Positions 25,876-33,791 of a DNA stretch of 41,404 bases are shown one piece after another. This stretch comes from Lachnospiraceae bacterium UBA7086 (lineage in GTDB: Bacteria > Bacillota > Clostridia > Lachnospirales > Lachnospiraceae): assembly GCA_002492525.1 (NCBI GenBank), contig DKZA01000046.1, positions 48,844 through 90,247 of the forward strand, written 5' to 3'. The notes beneath the pieces were generated by a model that was given only the letters and a program-made list of their open reading frames with translations, ran no database searches and was not told the DNA's origin. Every line of letters begins with the position of its first letter. Position 1 is the first letter of the stretch. The translations under genes were made by a program, and so were the position numbers.

Positions 25876-28140
25876 ATGGATATCAAAGAGCTAATTTCCA
25901 AGATGACGCTTGAGGAAAAGGCGGGGCTGTGCTCCGGTCTGGATTTCTGGCATACAAAACCCGTGGAGCGGCTGGGTGTGCCTTCCGTCATGGTTTCAGA
26001 CGGCCCTCACGGTCTGCGTAAGCAGGATACCGCAGGGGATCATCTGGGCATCAACGACAGTATTAAGGCTGTCTGTATGCCTGCAGCATGCGCTACAGCG
26101 GCTTCTTTTGACAGGGAATTGATCGCTCATATGGGAGAGGCCATCGGAGACAGCTGCCAACATGAGGAGCTTGCGGTGGTTCTCGGGCCTGCCGTGAATA
26201 TTAAGCGTTCTCCTTTGTGCGGCAGGAATTTTGAGTATTTTTCTGAGGATCCGTATCTGGCAGGTGAAATGTCAGCTTCCTACATCAATGGTGTGCAAAG
26301 CCGTAATGTGGGCACTTCTATTAAGCATTTTGCCGCTAATAATCAGGAGCATCGCCGTATGAGCTCGAGCTCTAATGTAGACGAACGTACTTTGCGGGAG
26401 ATTTATTTCCCGGCTTTTGAGATTTCTGTGAAAAAGGCACAGCCCTGGACAGTGATGTGTTCCTATAACCGCTTAAACGGCACTTATGCTTCCGAGCATC
26501 CCTGGCTGCTCACCGATGTGCTGCGTGGGGAGTGGGGATTTGAAGGTTATGTGATGTCAGACTGGGGCGCAGTGTCTGACCGTGTTGCCGGTGTGGCGGC
26601 AGGTCTGGATCTGGAAATGCCCTCATCTGGCGGTATCAATGACAAGAAGATTGTGGAGGCTGTCCGTTCGGGTAAACTGGATGAAGCTGTCGTTGACCAG
26701 GCTGTGGAGCGTATTCTTGAAATAACTTACAGGTATCTTGATAACGCGAAGCCTGAGACACCGTGGGATCAGGAAGCGGATCATCAGCTTTCTGCACAGA
26801 TTGCAGCGGAGTGTATGGTTCTGCTCAAGAATGAAGGCGTGCTTCCTTTAAGCAAAGAGGATGATATTGCATTTATCGGCGAATTTGCCAAGAAGCCCAG
26901 ATTCCAGGGAGGCGGCTCCTCTCATATCAACAGCTTTAAGACCACTTCCGCTGTGGAGGCAGCAGAGGGATTGAAGGTTACTTATGCACAGGGTTACAGT
27001 GTCGATAAGGATGAGGCTACAGATGAGATGATCGCTGAGGCTGTGGCGGCTGCTAAGGCGGCTAAAGTAGCGGTAGTTTTTGCAGGACTTCCCGATGCTT
27101 ATGAGTCCGAGGGGTATGACCGTACCCATATGGCAATGCCCGCCTGTCAGAACAAACTGATTGAGGCTGTGGCAGCTGCCAATGCCAATACGGTTGTGGT
27201 GCTACACAATGGCTCGCCTGTAGAAATGCCCTGGATTGACAAAGTGAAAGGCGTTTTGGAAGCATATCTGGGCGGTCAGGCGGTTGGTCAGGCCGTGGTT
27301 AAGATTTTGTTTGGCGATGTCAATCCTTCCGGTCATTTGCCGGAGACATTCCCCGTGAAGCTGTCCGACAATCCTTCTTACCTGTACTATGGCGGAGAAG
27401 GCAACGAGGCGGATTACCGGGAAGGTATCTTTGTGGGGTACCGCTATTATGACAAGAAGGATATGGAGGTTCTTTTCCCCTTCGGTTATGGTTTGAGTTA
27501 TACCACGTTTGCCTGCTCTAACCTGCGTTTAAGCGCATCGGAGATTACAGATCAGGAAACATTGACGGCAACGGTTACGGTAACCAATACCGGTACTTGT
27601 GCCGGCAAGAGCGTGGTTCAGCTGTATGTAGGAGACAAAGTCAGCACGGTGCTTCGTCCTGTGCGTGAACTGAAGGGATTTGAGAAGGTAGCCCTTGCAC
27701 CCGGAGAGAGCAAGGATATCAGCTTCGTGCTGGATAAGAGAGCCTTTGCTTACTGGAATACGGAGCTTAGTGACTGGCATGTGGAGACGGGTGAGTTCAC
27801 CATTGAGATCGGACAGTCTTCCCGCGATATGGAGGTTTGCGGCACAGTAACTGTAAACTCTACCGTTGCGTTGAAGAAACATTACACGATGGATTCCATC
27901 TATATGGATATCCTGGCGGACCCCAAAGCTGCCCAGGTTGTCAAACCTTTGCTGGACGGTATGATGAAGGCTTTTGCCCCCGGAGCCGATGATGCTACGG
28001 ATGCGGCGAAAGAAGCCGTCAGTGATGCAATGGGGATGGCGATGGTGCAGTATATGCCACTGCGCGGTGCGATGAGCTTTGGCGGTGGTATGACACAGGA
28101 TCAGATGGATGCGCTCCTTGCGGAGATGAACCGCGATTAA
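25876..28140 (+). CDS. Glycoside hydrolase family 3 beta-glucosidase, cytoplasmic
   Basis: 754 aa after AAAGGAGTGTGATTT. There is no signal peptide, so it acts inside the cell on imported substrate. The N-terminal TIM-barrel-type domain has VMVSDGPHGLR, GRNFEYFSEDP, SIKHFAANNQEHRR, and the catalytic nucleophile Asp229 in YVMSDWGAV. The alpha/beta sandwich domain follows (ECMVLLKNEGVLPLS onward, FAGLPDAYESEGYDR), then a fibronectin-III-like domain (LTATVTVTNTGTCAGKSVVQLYV). The last ~80 residues (HYTMDSIYMDIL to the end) form an extra helical, methionine-rich tail. It likely removes terminal beta-glucosyl (or xylosyl or similar) units. It lies 62 nt after the ATPase gene and ends the operon at a strong terminator. 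Confidence 0.94.
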   Translation: MDIKELISKMTLEEKAGLCSGLDFWHTKPVERLGVPSVMVSDGPHGLRKQDTAGDHLGINDSIKAVCMPAACATAASFDRELIAHMGEAIGDSCQHEELAVVLGPAVNIKRSPLCGRNFEYFSEDPYLAGEMSASYINGVQSRNVGTSIKHFAANNQEHRRMSSSSNVDERTLREIYFPAFEISVKKAQPWTVMCSYNRLNGTYASEHPWLLTDVLRGEWGFEGYVMSDWGAVSDRVAGVAAGLDLEMPSSGGINDKKIVEAVRSGKLDEAVVDQAVERILEITYRYLDNAKPETPWDQEADHQLSAQIAAECMVLLKNEGVLPLSKEDDIAFIGEFAKKPRFQGGGSSHINSFKTTSAVEAAEGLKVTYAQGYSVDKDEATDEMIAEAVAAAKAAKVAVVFAGLPDAYESEGYDRTHMAMPACQNKLIEAVAAANANTVVVLHNGSPVEMPWIDKVKGVLEAYLGGQAVGQAVVKILFGDVNPSGHLPETFPVKLSDNPSYLYYGGEGNEADYREGIFVGYRYYDKKDMEVLFPFGYGLSYTTFACSNLRLSASEITDQETLTATVTVTNTGTCAGKSVVQLYVGDKVSTVLRPVRELKGFEKVALAPGESKDISFVLDKRAFAYWNTELSDWHVETGEFTIEIGQSSRDMEVCGTVTVNSTVALKKHYTMDSIYMDILADPKAAQVVKPLLDGMMKAFAPGADDATDAAKEAVSDAMGMAMVQYMPLRGAMSFGGGMTQDQMDALLAEMNRD

Positions 28141-28164
28141 ATTTTATAAGCATAGTGTTTTTAG

Positions 28165-28199
28165 AACGCGGCATGATTTTGGTCATGCCGCGTTTTTCT
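28165..28199 (+). terminator. Rho-independent terminator after the GH3 gene
   Basis: A perfect 12-bp stem, AACGCGGCATGA (28165-28176) with TCATGCCGCGTT (28183-28194), loop TTTTGG, and a T-tract overlapping the end of the stem. Confidence 0.92.
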
Positions 28200-28215
28200 G
28201 TGCATCTATCCGCCG

Positions 28216-28246
28216 TTCAACAACAATGCTAAAAAAGTAGTATAAT
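28216..28246 (+). promoter_or_regulatory. Candidate promoter upstream of the coiled-coil cluster
   Basis: TATAAT at 28241-28246 with TTCAAC at 28216-28221 (19-bp spacer, longer than ideal). It lies just after the GH3 terminator and could drive the cluster starting at 28574 through a ~320-nt leader. The -35 match is weak. Confidence 0.35.
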
Positions 28247-28295
28247 ACATTTGTAAATCGAAGCCTGTTGAAACAACAAGAATCATGTCAAAAAG

Positions 28296-28502
28296 GTTAA
28301 CACAATACAATATTATGAACTCTGTGTCAAGAGAAAACTGATAAACTTTTCAGATTTCTTTCTGATGATTGATTGTAAAATATACTACGTTGGATGGTCA
28401 TTAATAAAGACGGAAGATAAGACCGATAAGCCAGATTACTCTCTAAAACTCCTAATCCCTCATAAAAGCGGGATTTGTATGTTAACACAATATTGTATTA
28501 TG
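28296..28502. repeat. Pair of near-identical 22-bp dyad sites in the leader of the coiled-coil cluster
   Basis: Site 1 (28296-28317) and site 2 (28481-28502) both read GTTAACACAATA-nnn-TATTATG. The central triplet is CAA in site 1 and TTG in site 2, its exact reverse complement; since the flanking bases are symmetrical, the 7-bp cores TACAATA and TATTGTA are inverse of each other. The arms are partly inverted (ACACAATA against TATTATG). They resemble dif-like or tyrosine-recombinase core sites but could equally be two operators. The ~160 bp between them contains no supported gene. Confidence 0.55.
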
Positions 28503-28573
28503 TGGATACCCCGCAAAAGGAGGACGGGAGAAAGGATTCCATATAAAGCAATAAATGCATAAGGAGGGTAAAA

Positions 28574-30295
28574 ATGGATATTGAGTACAAAGTAAATGAA
28601 TCAAACCTGCTGGAGGTAAAAGCAGACGGGAAAAAAGAGGTTTATGATTTATGTAAACCAATCAAAGAAACTTCCATGATGGTGCAGAATGAAAAGAGAA
28701 ATATTCTTCACCGCATGGATCTGCCTACAGTCATTGCCAATGTCAATAACTCGGTAGATCTTTTGGATGTATCCTATCATGCGGTCTATGGGTTCCGGGG
28801 ACTTCAGGAACGTTTGTACGGACTGCAAAAACAGTTGTTGGATCTGAATGATAAGGGCATTGTAGTGATTACCAGTTTCAAGAGGAAGGCAACGACTGTG
28901 ATTACGGAGCTGACTTCCATGTATAAATGGTTGTTAAAAGCGGCAGAGAAGGTTGCCCTGGGGAAATTGGAAAAATTTGCCGAGGTAGCATCCGAGATGG
29001 CCAATCAGGCAAACCAGATGGCGGATGGTTATCAGAGCCTGGCGGACAGCACATCCTCTGTATTGCAGGATGTGATTGAAGAAAATACCAAACAGTATGA
29101 GAAAAGCGATCATTTGAAACAGATGATGGCAGAGTGTGAGGCGGAAGAAGAAAATGCCGACGCTTTACGGCAGTCTCTGGAAAAGCGGATCAAAGCCCTG
29201 AACGATGAGTACAGGAGGATGGCAGCGCAGGAGGAGGCTTCCGAAAAGCACAGGAATACCATGGATATTCTGGGCGCTGTCTTTGGTTTCTTAGGTTCCG
29301 CTGTGGATGTGGTAGGCGGTGCCATGGAGAACAACGGCGGGGCATCAGGACAGAGTTCAAATGACAAAGGAATGAGCGAAGAATCCAATAAGGCCAAAGC
29401 GAAAAAAGAGGAACTGGATGCGCAGCTGAAAAAGGCCAAAGAGGAAAAGGAAACTTTACAGAAAACATTGGAAGAGAAAATCCAGGAAAAAGATAATACG
29501 GATGAAGAAGAAAAAAAGAAAAGCCTGGAAGCGGAAGTTGAGACCTGCAGAGAAGATATCAGAAAAAAGGGGGAGGAAGTTGATAAGCTGGAAAGAGATG
29601 CAAAATCCGCAGCCGATGCGCTTTCTAAGATTGGAGGCTTATTAAGCGATACCGGAGAAAAGATAAGCCAGGCGGCACAGGATCGGACATCTATCGATAT
29701 GGCGCGCACAGAGCGTATGAATCAGATTTATGATGAAATGCTGCGCTTGCAGGAGGAAAATACCAAACAGATGGGACTTCTGGCAAAGTATGCCAAGCAG
29801 ATGGAATCTTTCGTCATAGACCAAAATGCCATTGAAGCGGCCATTCAGGCACTGGTTATCGCAACCTCTTCGTTAAAAAGAGCCGTGGTGGCATTTAAGG
29901 ATATTGCCCTGTTCTGGAATTCCATGGAGGAGAGCTGCCGTGCCTTGGCGGAATCCAGCTTTAAAAATACCATAGAAGATCTGCAGAGCCTGCCGAAAGA
30001 AGAAAGGATTGCATTTTACCAGAGTGAAGATATTATGTATCCTCTTCTCAGCTATATTTCCCAGTGGACGGCCATTGCCGTGGTATCCGGGGAGTATCTG
30101 GATGCGGCGGAAGATACTAAGAAAAACTTAAGCGAAACGATAGTATCGGCAGACTCCCAGGAGATGTTGACAAGAGAACAGCACTGGGACAAAGCATCCA
30201 GTCTGGCAGGTAAAGTCGGGGACAGATTACAGGATCAGGTCACGGCAGAGAAAGAAAAGATTAAGAATCTCACAGATAAGAAAACGGTAAAGTAA
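28574..30295 (+). CDS. Large coiled-coil protein with central hydrophobic segment (alpha-pore-forming-toxin-like architecture)
   Basis: 573 aa after AAGGAGGGTAAAA. I do not recognise a family by sequence. No signal peptide. The N-terminal ~30 residues are followed by long helices (~35-228), then a hydrophobic glycine-rich segment MDILGAVFGFLGSAVDVVGG (~230-249), a Gly/Asn/Ser linker, and a very charged Lys/Glu coiled coil (~268-350). More helices follow, with a hydrophobic Ala-rich stretch ending in KDIALFWNSM (Trp448). A hydrophobic hairpin head between long helices, plus a late Trp-bearing tail helix, recalls ClyA/HBL/xenorhabdolysin-type alpha pore-formers. This is a comparison of architecture only. 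First gene of a co-directional cluster; the next gene is 12 nt away. Confidence 0.7.
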   Translation: MDIEYKVNESNLLEVKADGKKEVYDLCKPIKETSMMVQNEKRNILHRMDLPTVIANVNNSVDLLDVSYHAVYGFRGLQERLYGLQKQLLDLNDKGIVVITSFKRKATTVITELTSMYKWLLKAAEKVALGKLEKFAEVASEMANQANQMADGYQSLADSTSSVLQDVIEENTKQYEKSDHLKQMMAECEAEEENADALRQSLEKRIKALNDEYRRMAAQEEASEKHRNTMDILGAVFGFLGSAVDVVGGAMENNGGASGQSSNDKGMSEESNKAKAKKEELDAQLKKAKEEKETLQKTLEEKIQEKDNTDEEEKKKSLEAEVETCREDIRKKGEEVDKLERDAKSAADALSKIGGLLSDTGEKISQAAQDRTSIDMARTERMNQIYDEMLRLQEENTKQMGLLAKYAKQMESFVIDQNAIEAAIQALVIATSSLKRAVVAFKDIALFWNSMEESCRALAESSFKNTIEDLQSLPKEERIAFYQSEDIMYPLLSYISQWTAIAVVSGEYLDAAEDTKKNLSETIVSADSQEMLTREQHWDKASSLAGKVGDRLQDQVTAEKEKIKNLTDKKTVK

Positions 30296-30307
30296 GGAGG
30301 AAATATT

Positions 30308-31153
30308 ATGATTTCAGTACAGGATTATTTGGAAAAGATGCTTCCCATCTTTAAAGTTGTCATAGATTGTGCAGGAACTCTCTTAGAAAAAAATGCAATG
30401 AATCATGCGCCCACACAGGAAGAAATGGAACAGCTGCAAAATGGGGCACAGGAGATTAAGAAAAATCTGGAACAGATGGAAAAAGATGCGGCAAAACAGG
30501 TCAGCCTGTATGAGGAAAAGGTTAAAAGCGCCGACGACACGAACCGGCAGACCATCGAGAAGCTCACCGCCACCTATGAGGAATTAGACCGGTTAAAAGA
30601 GAAACAAACGGCGGAAGAGATTGGCCTTGCACAGGTGAAAAGAGAAACGGACGAGGAAATTGACAATCTGAAGAACGCGCAGAAGGAGCTCGTCGAATAC
30701 AGACGTAAACAGGAAGAGGCAGTGCGTGCGATAGAGAAAAAGCGCCAAGAAGCCATTAAATGGTGCTGGGTTCCCGGTTACAACATCTATCTGGCGTGTG
30801 ATTATGCAGTTGAGGCATGCAACGGAAATGTGGAATCTTTAGAGCACAGGTGCGTTGACTGTCAGAAATCGGTAGAGCAATTCGAGCAGAGAGCAAAAAC
30901 ATACAGAGAAAAACTCGGGGAAATAGAAAAGAGACGGGACGGGCTGTCGGCACAATGCGATGAATTGAGACAGAAAAGCAGACATCTTCAGGAAATACTG
31001 TCAGAACACAAAAAACAGCTTGTATACTGGGAAGATATGCGAGTCAAAGTAGCTGACTTGGGAAGCCGTCTGTCGGCAGGTTCCATGGCACCGGATGATC
31101 TGATGGAATTAATGGATATGATGGAAATGTTTGGTGAGGGAATCGGAGCATGA
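30308..31153 (+). CDS. Second coiled-coil protein with central hydrophobic, Cys/Trp-rich segment
   Basis: 281 aa after AAGGAGGAAATATT. No recognised family. After a short amphipathic start (MISVQDYLEKMLPIFKVVIDC), residues ~38-148 are a charged coiled coil. A hydrophobic aromatic segment (~152-172; KWCWVPGYNIYLACDYAVEAC) leads into a returning coiled coil (~175-245), then QLVYWEDMRVKVADLGSRL and an acidic Met-rich tail. The two antiparallel coiled coils with a hydrophobic tip suggest a smaller partner of the upstream protein, as in two-component alpha pore-forming toxins. Five or more cysteines cluster around the tip. The last 4 nt (ATGA) overlap the protease start, so the two proteins are made together. 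Function not established. Confidence 0.7.
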   Translation: MISVQDYLEKMLPIFKVVIDCAGTLLEKNAMNHAPTQEEMEQLQNGAQEIKKNLEQMEKDAAKQVSLYEEKVKSADDTNRQTIEKLTATYEELDRLKEKQTAEEIGLAQVKRETDEEIDNLKNAQKELVEYRRKQEEAVRAIEKKRQEAIKWCWVPGYNIYLACDYAVEACNGNVESLEHRCVDCQKSVEQFEQRAKTYREKLGEIEKRRDGLSAQCDELRQKSRHLQEILSEHKKQLVYWEDMRVKVADLGSRLSAGSMAPDDLMELMDMMEMFGEGIGA

Positions 31154-32280
31154 AATTACCTATTTTAACAACAGTGCTGGTGGCGGCAGCCATCAGCACA
31201 GGGCAGGGAAGGCTGCAGGAGGAACCTCTCATTATCATAGACCAGGGCCTGGGCATGGGACTGGATAAAGAAGACGGAAGCCTTTATGAGATGGATAAAC
31301 TGGTAGCACAAAGAGGCACCGGCTTGTTCGTAAAAACAGATTTGGAATGGGATGTAGCGGCAGACTCTACCATGACCGTAAGCGGAAACGGGCAGGAATG
31401 GATCTTCCCGGCAGCAGATTACCATGAAGAATGGGAGTTGATTGAGTATACCGATCCTGAACTAAATCAGTGGCAGCCAGGCGAATACCTGATTACAGTA
31501 AAACTGAAAGATGTGGAATATGAAAGAGAAGTTTGCTTTCAGGATATGAAAAATATCCGTATCCTGGCAGTTCCTGTGACGGCCTGCTATAGCGGGGAGA
31601 TAGTAAGACTGAAGCAATTGGATGATTCGCTGGATGATTTCACCAGAAAGGTCTATCCTCTGGGCAGCGAGGATCTGGAGTGGAATTTATACGAAGGCGA
31701 AAAAGGCATACAGACTTTGGAAAACGAAAGCGCAGATTTGGATACGGTTCGCGGACGCTATAACATATGGCGGATTCTTTCCGCTATGAAGAAGGATGAT
31801 TATGATCTGGTGGTGGGGTTTGTGCCAAAGAATATGCGTTCCGGTAAAGAGGCGGAGGAGAGAACACTGACAGGTTTTACTTTTGGGAAAGGAACCGTGG
31901 TAATTTCTCTGGAGGATACCAGTCCGGAGGTGACCGTGGCCCATGAGATCGGACATTGCTATAACCTGGGAGATGAATATGCAAACGGGACTTTCTGCCT
32001 GGCATACAATATGGTGCCTTATGGCATGGAGGGAAAAGATGCCCAGGATCCCTTAAAAATCGTGTCAGGAAACTGTCCTTATATCAAAGGCGGCCTGGGG
32101 AATACAATGCAGGGTACAGGAACCATTATTTTCAAAGAGCAGTATGCCTACGACAGTATGACCAATGAGCTAATCGATCGTGAAATGACAAGTCTTATGG
32201 GGCTTTCCGGTTACTGCGCAGACGAGTATTGGTGCACAACGGATATCTGGAATACCATGTACAGCGCGCTTGCGCCATAA
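31150..32280 (+). CDS. Probable secreted zinc metalloprotease (metzincin-like HExxHxxNxxD)
   Basis: 376 aa; the ATG overlaps the previous stop as ATGA. The first ~20 residues (MKLPILTTVLVAAAIS) look like a weak signal peptide. The N-terminal ~150 residues are beta-rich. The catalytic region reads TVAHEIGHCYNLGDEYANG: His265, Glu266, His269, with Asp275 placed where metzincins carry a third zinc ligand, and a possible Met-turn at Met350 (SLMGLSGY). The HE-GH...DEY pattern also resembles the IgA-peptidase (M64) type. The order of conserved parts supports a zinc endopeptidase; the target is unknown. Coupling to two coiled-coil proteins suggests it processes them or acts with them, which is inference. 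Confidence 0.72.
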   Translation: MKLPILTTVLVAAAISTGQGRLQEEPLIIIDQGLGMGLDKEDGSLYEMDKLVAQRGTGLFVKTDLEWDVAADSTMTVSGNGQEWIFPAADYHEEWELIEYTDPELNQWQPGEYLITVKLKDVEYEREVCFQDMKNIRILAVPVTACYSGEIVRLKQLDDSLDDFTRKVYPLGSEDLEWNLYEGEKGIQTLENESADLDTVRGRYNIWRILSAMKKDDYDLVVGFVPKNMRSGKEAEERTLTGFTFGKGTVVISLEDTSPEVTVAHEIGHCYNLGDEYANGTFCLAYNMVPYGMEGKDAQDPLKIVSGNCPYIKGGLGNTMQGTGTIIFKEQYAYDSMTNELIDREMTSLMGLSGYCADEYWCTTDIWNTMYSALAP

Positions 32281-32352
32281 GCAGGTCAGGGGAGTGTTGG
32301 ATAAATACCATGCGATGAAAACCAGTAAAAGAGAAAGGAAAGGTAAAACAGA

Positions 32353-32829
32353 TTGGATGTATTAGCTGAAAAATTAAGGGAAATCACCTTGCTTCCTTAC
32401 GAAGTGTATATGCCTCGGCTGAATCTGGCTGTGGGGGCGCTGGGACTGCAGATGAACGCCGTATACAGTATGCTGCGCAAAATGCAGATTGAATTTTCCC
32501 ATGCAGGGGAATATCTGGAAAGAGGACAACAAAAGGATGTAAAAGAAACCCTGGAGGAATACTCGGACAACCTGCAAAGAATGGAGAGACGCTTGGAAAA
32601 ATGCGGCCAGACACTTGCAGAATGTGCACCGGATAACGAAAATGTGGTCCACAAAGTCTGCGGCTTTCTGGAGGAGTATGAGAAAAGCCTGACTACGTTA
32701 AAAAGCCTGTGCGACCTGACTGATTGGGAAGAAAAAGTCAGCCAGATACAGGAAAAGCTGATGCAGGCTTTGGATATCAGCCACCAATATATTAAACTGC
32801 ATCTGGGGGATACCAGTTATCTGGAATAG
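32353..32829 (+). CDS. Small all-helical protein of the coiled-coil cluster
   Basis: 158 aa from a TTG at 32353 (AAAGG upstream). The first in-frame ATG would cut 19 residues (MPRLNLAVG), so the exact start is uncertain. The sequence is almost all helix: a hydrophobic N-terminal helix, then charged amphipathic helices with several cysteines (CGQTLAEC, KSLC). No signal peptide, no recognised family. Its position after the protease and before the recombinase suggests a third structural component, a chaperone or a protective partner of the coiled-coil proteins. The sequence alone cannot distinguish these. Confidence 0.6.
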   Translation: MDVLAEKLREITLLPYEVYMPRLNLAVGALGLQMNAVYSMLRKMQIEFSHAGEYLERGQQKDVKETLEEYSDNLQRMERRLEKCGQTLAECAPDNENVVHKVCGFLEEYEKSLTTLKSLCDLTDWEEKVSQIQEKLMQALDISHQYIKLHLGDTSYLE

Positions 32830-32912
32830 AGTGAGGCTTGTTTCATCTGTTACCAAAGAATGTATCTGACTGCGAAGGGCCAGAGGAAAATAAGAGGAGT
32901 GGGGACCGCCGT

Positions 32913-33734
32913 ATGGAAGAACAGATTACTTTGTTCCGGGAATATTTAGAGGAGCAGGAATTATCGCCTGCAACAATCAGGATTTATATGCGTTACATCA
33001 GAAAATTCATCCGGTATCTGGATGGCAGAGCGATAACCAAGCAAAATGTAATGGCCTATAAAGGAATGTTGGTGGAAAGCGATTACAAGATTACGACGGT
33101 CAATCTCAATATTATTGCGGTCAATAAATTTATCCGCTTCAGCGGAAAAGAAAACTGCATTGTAAAGACCAGAAAATATCAAAGAGCCCGCAGCCTGGAA
33201 AATGTGATCACGGGAGAGGATTATAAAATGCTGTTGGACTATGCGAAAGAAAGCGGCAGAGAAAAGTATTATCTGATCATGAAAGTGATTGCCCTGACAG
33301 GTATACGGGTCAGCGAACTGCGCTATATTACCGTGGAAATGCTAAACAAAGGATATGTCCAGGTGTTTAATAAGGGCAAGGCAAGGGAAATATATCTTCC
33401 TGACAAACTAATTCCCCTGCTGCGTGCGTATTGTGACAAAGAAGATATCCGAAAAGGAGCGATCTTTCGGGGAACAACGGGAGCACCTATCAGCCGCACC
33501 GCAGTCTGGAAAATGTTAAAACATATGTCTGATATGGTAGGAATTGATAAAGATAAGGTTTATCCCCACAGCTTCCGGCACTTTTTTGCCCTGTCTTATA
33601 TGGAGCATTTTTCCAATATTTTTGAGCTGGCGGACATTCTCGGACATTCGGATCTGTCTGTGACAAGAATTTACGCCACGTCCTCCATAGAACAGAAAAG
33701 AAAAAGGATGAACTGCCTGGACATAGCAGATTAG
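32913..33734 (+). CDS. Tyrosine recombinase / XerC/D-like integrase
   Basis: About 273 aa from the ATG at 32913 (AAGAGGAGTGGGG upstream); a TTG-initiated longer form from 32838 adds an unrelated stretch. The N-terminal SAM-like core-binding domain (~1-95) has FREYLEEQELSPATIRIYMRYIRKF. The catalytic domain carries Arg132 (TGIRVSEL), His219 and Arg222 (PHSFRHFF), His245 (LGHSDLSVTRIYA) and the nucleophile Tyr254. The active site looks complete. It is shorter than most phage integrases and lacks an arm-binding domain. No excisionase or att duplication was seen around it, but the dyad sites at 28296 and 28481 are possible substrates. Confidence 0.93.
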   Translation: MEEQITLFREYLEEQELSPATIRIYMRYIRKFIRYLDGRAITKQNVMAYKGMLVESDYKITTVNLNIIAVNKFIRFSGKENCIVKTRKYQRARSLENVITGEDYKMLLDYAKESGREKYYLIMKVIALTGIRVSELRYITVEMLNKGYVQVFNKGKAREIYLPDKLIPLLRAYCDKEDIRKGAIFRGTTGAPISRTAVWKMLKHMSDMVGIDKDKVYPHSFRHFFALSYMEHFSNIFELADILGHSDLSVTRIYATSSIEQKRKRMNCLDIAD

Positions 33735-33773
33735 GAAACGATATAGGATTATAACAAGAAAAGGAGAGAAGAA

Positions 33774-33791
33774 ATGGATTACATTACATGA
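33774..33791 (+). promoter_or_regulatory. Five-codon leader reading frame overlapping the Nudix-like gene start
   Basis: The only good ribosome site here (AAAAGGAGAGAAGAA) serves an ATG at 33774 that reads MDYIT and stops at TGA 33789-33791, overlapping the ATG at 33788 as ATGA. The Nudix-like gene is therefore probably translated by re-initiation, or its start was moved by a frameshift. Confidence 0.5.

Noticed and set aside
28296..28502. The pair of dyad sites as ends of an integrated mobile element
   Set aside because: Only ~185 bp lie between them with no supported gene; retained instead as possible recombinase or operator sites.
28365..28562. Open frame of 65 codons between the GH3 terminator and the first coiled-coil gene
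   Set aside because: No ribosome site before its ATG, composition of random AT-rich DNA, and it runs through the second 22-bp dyad site.
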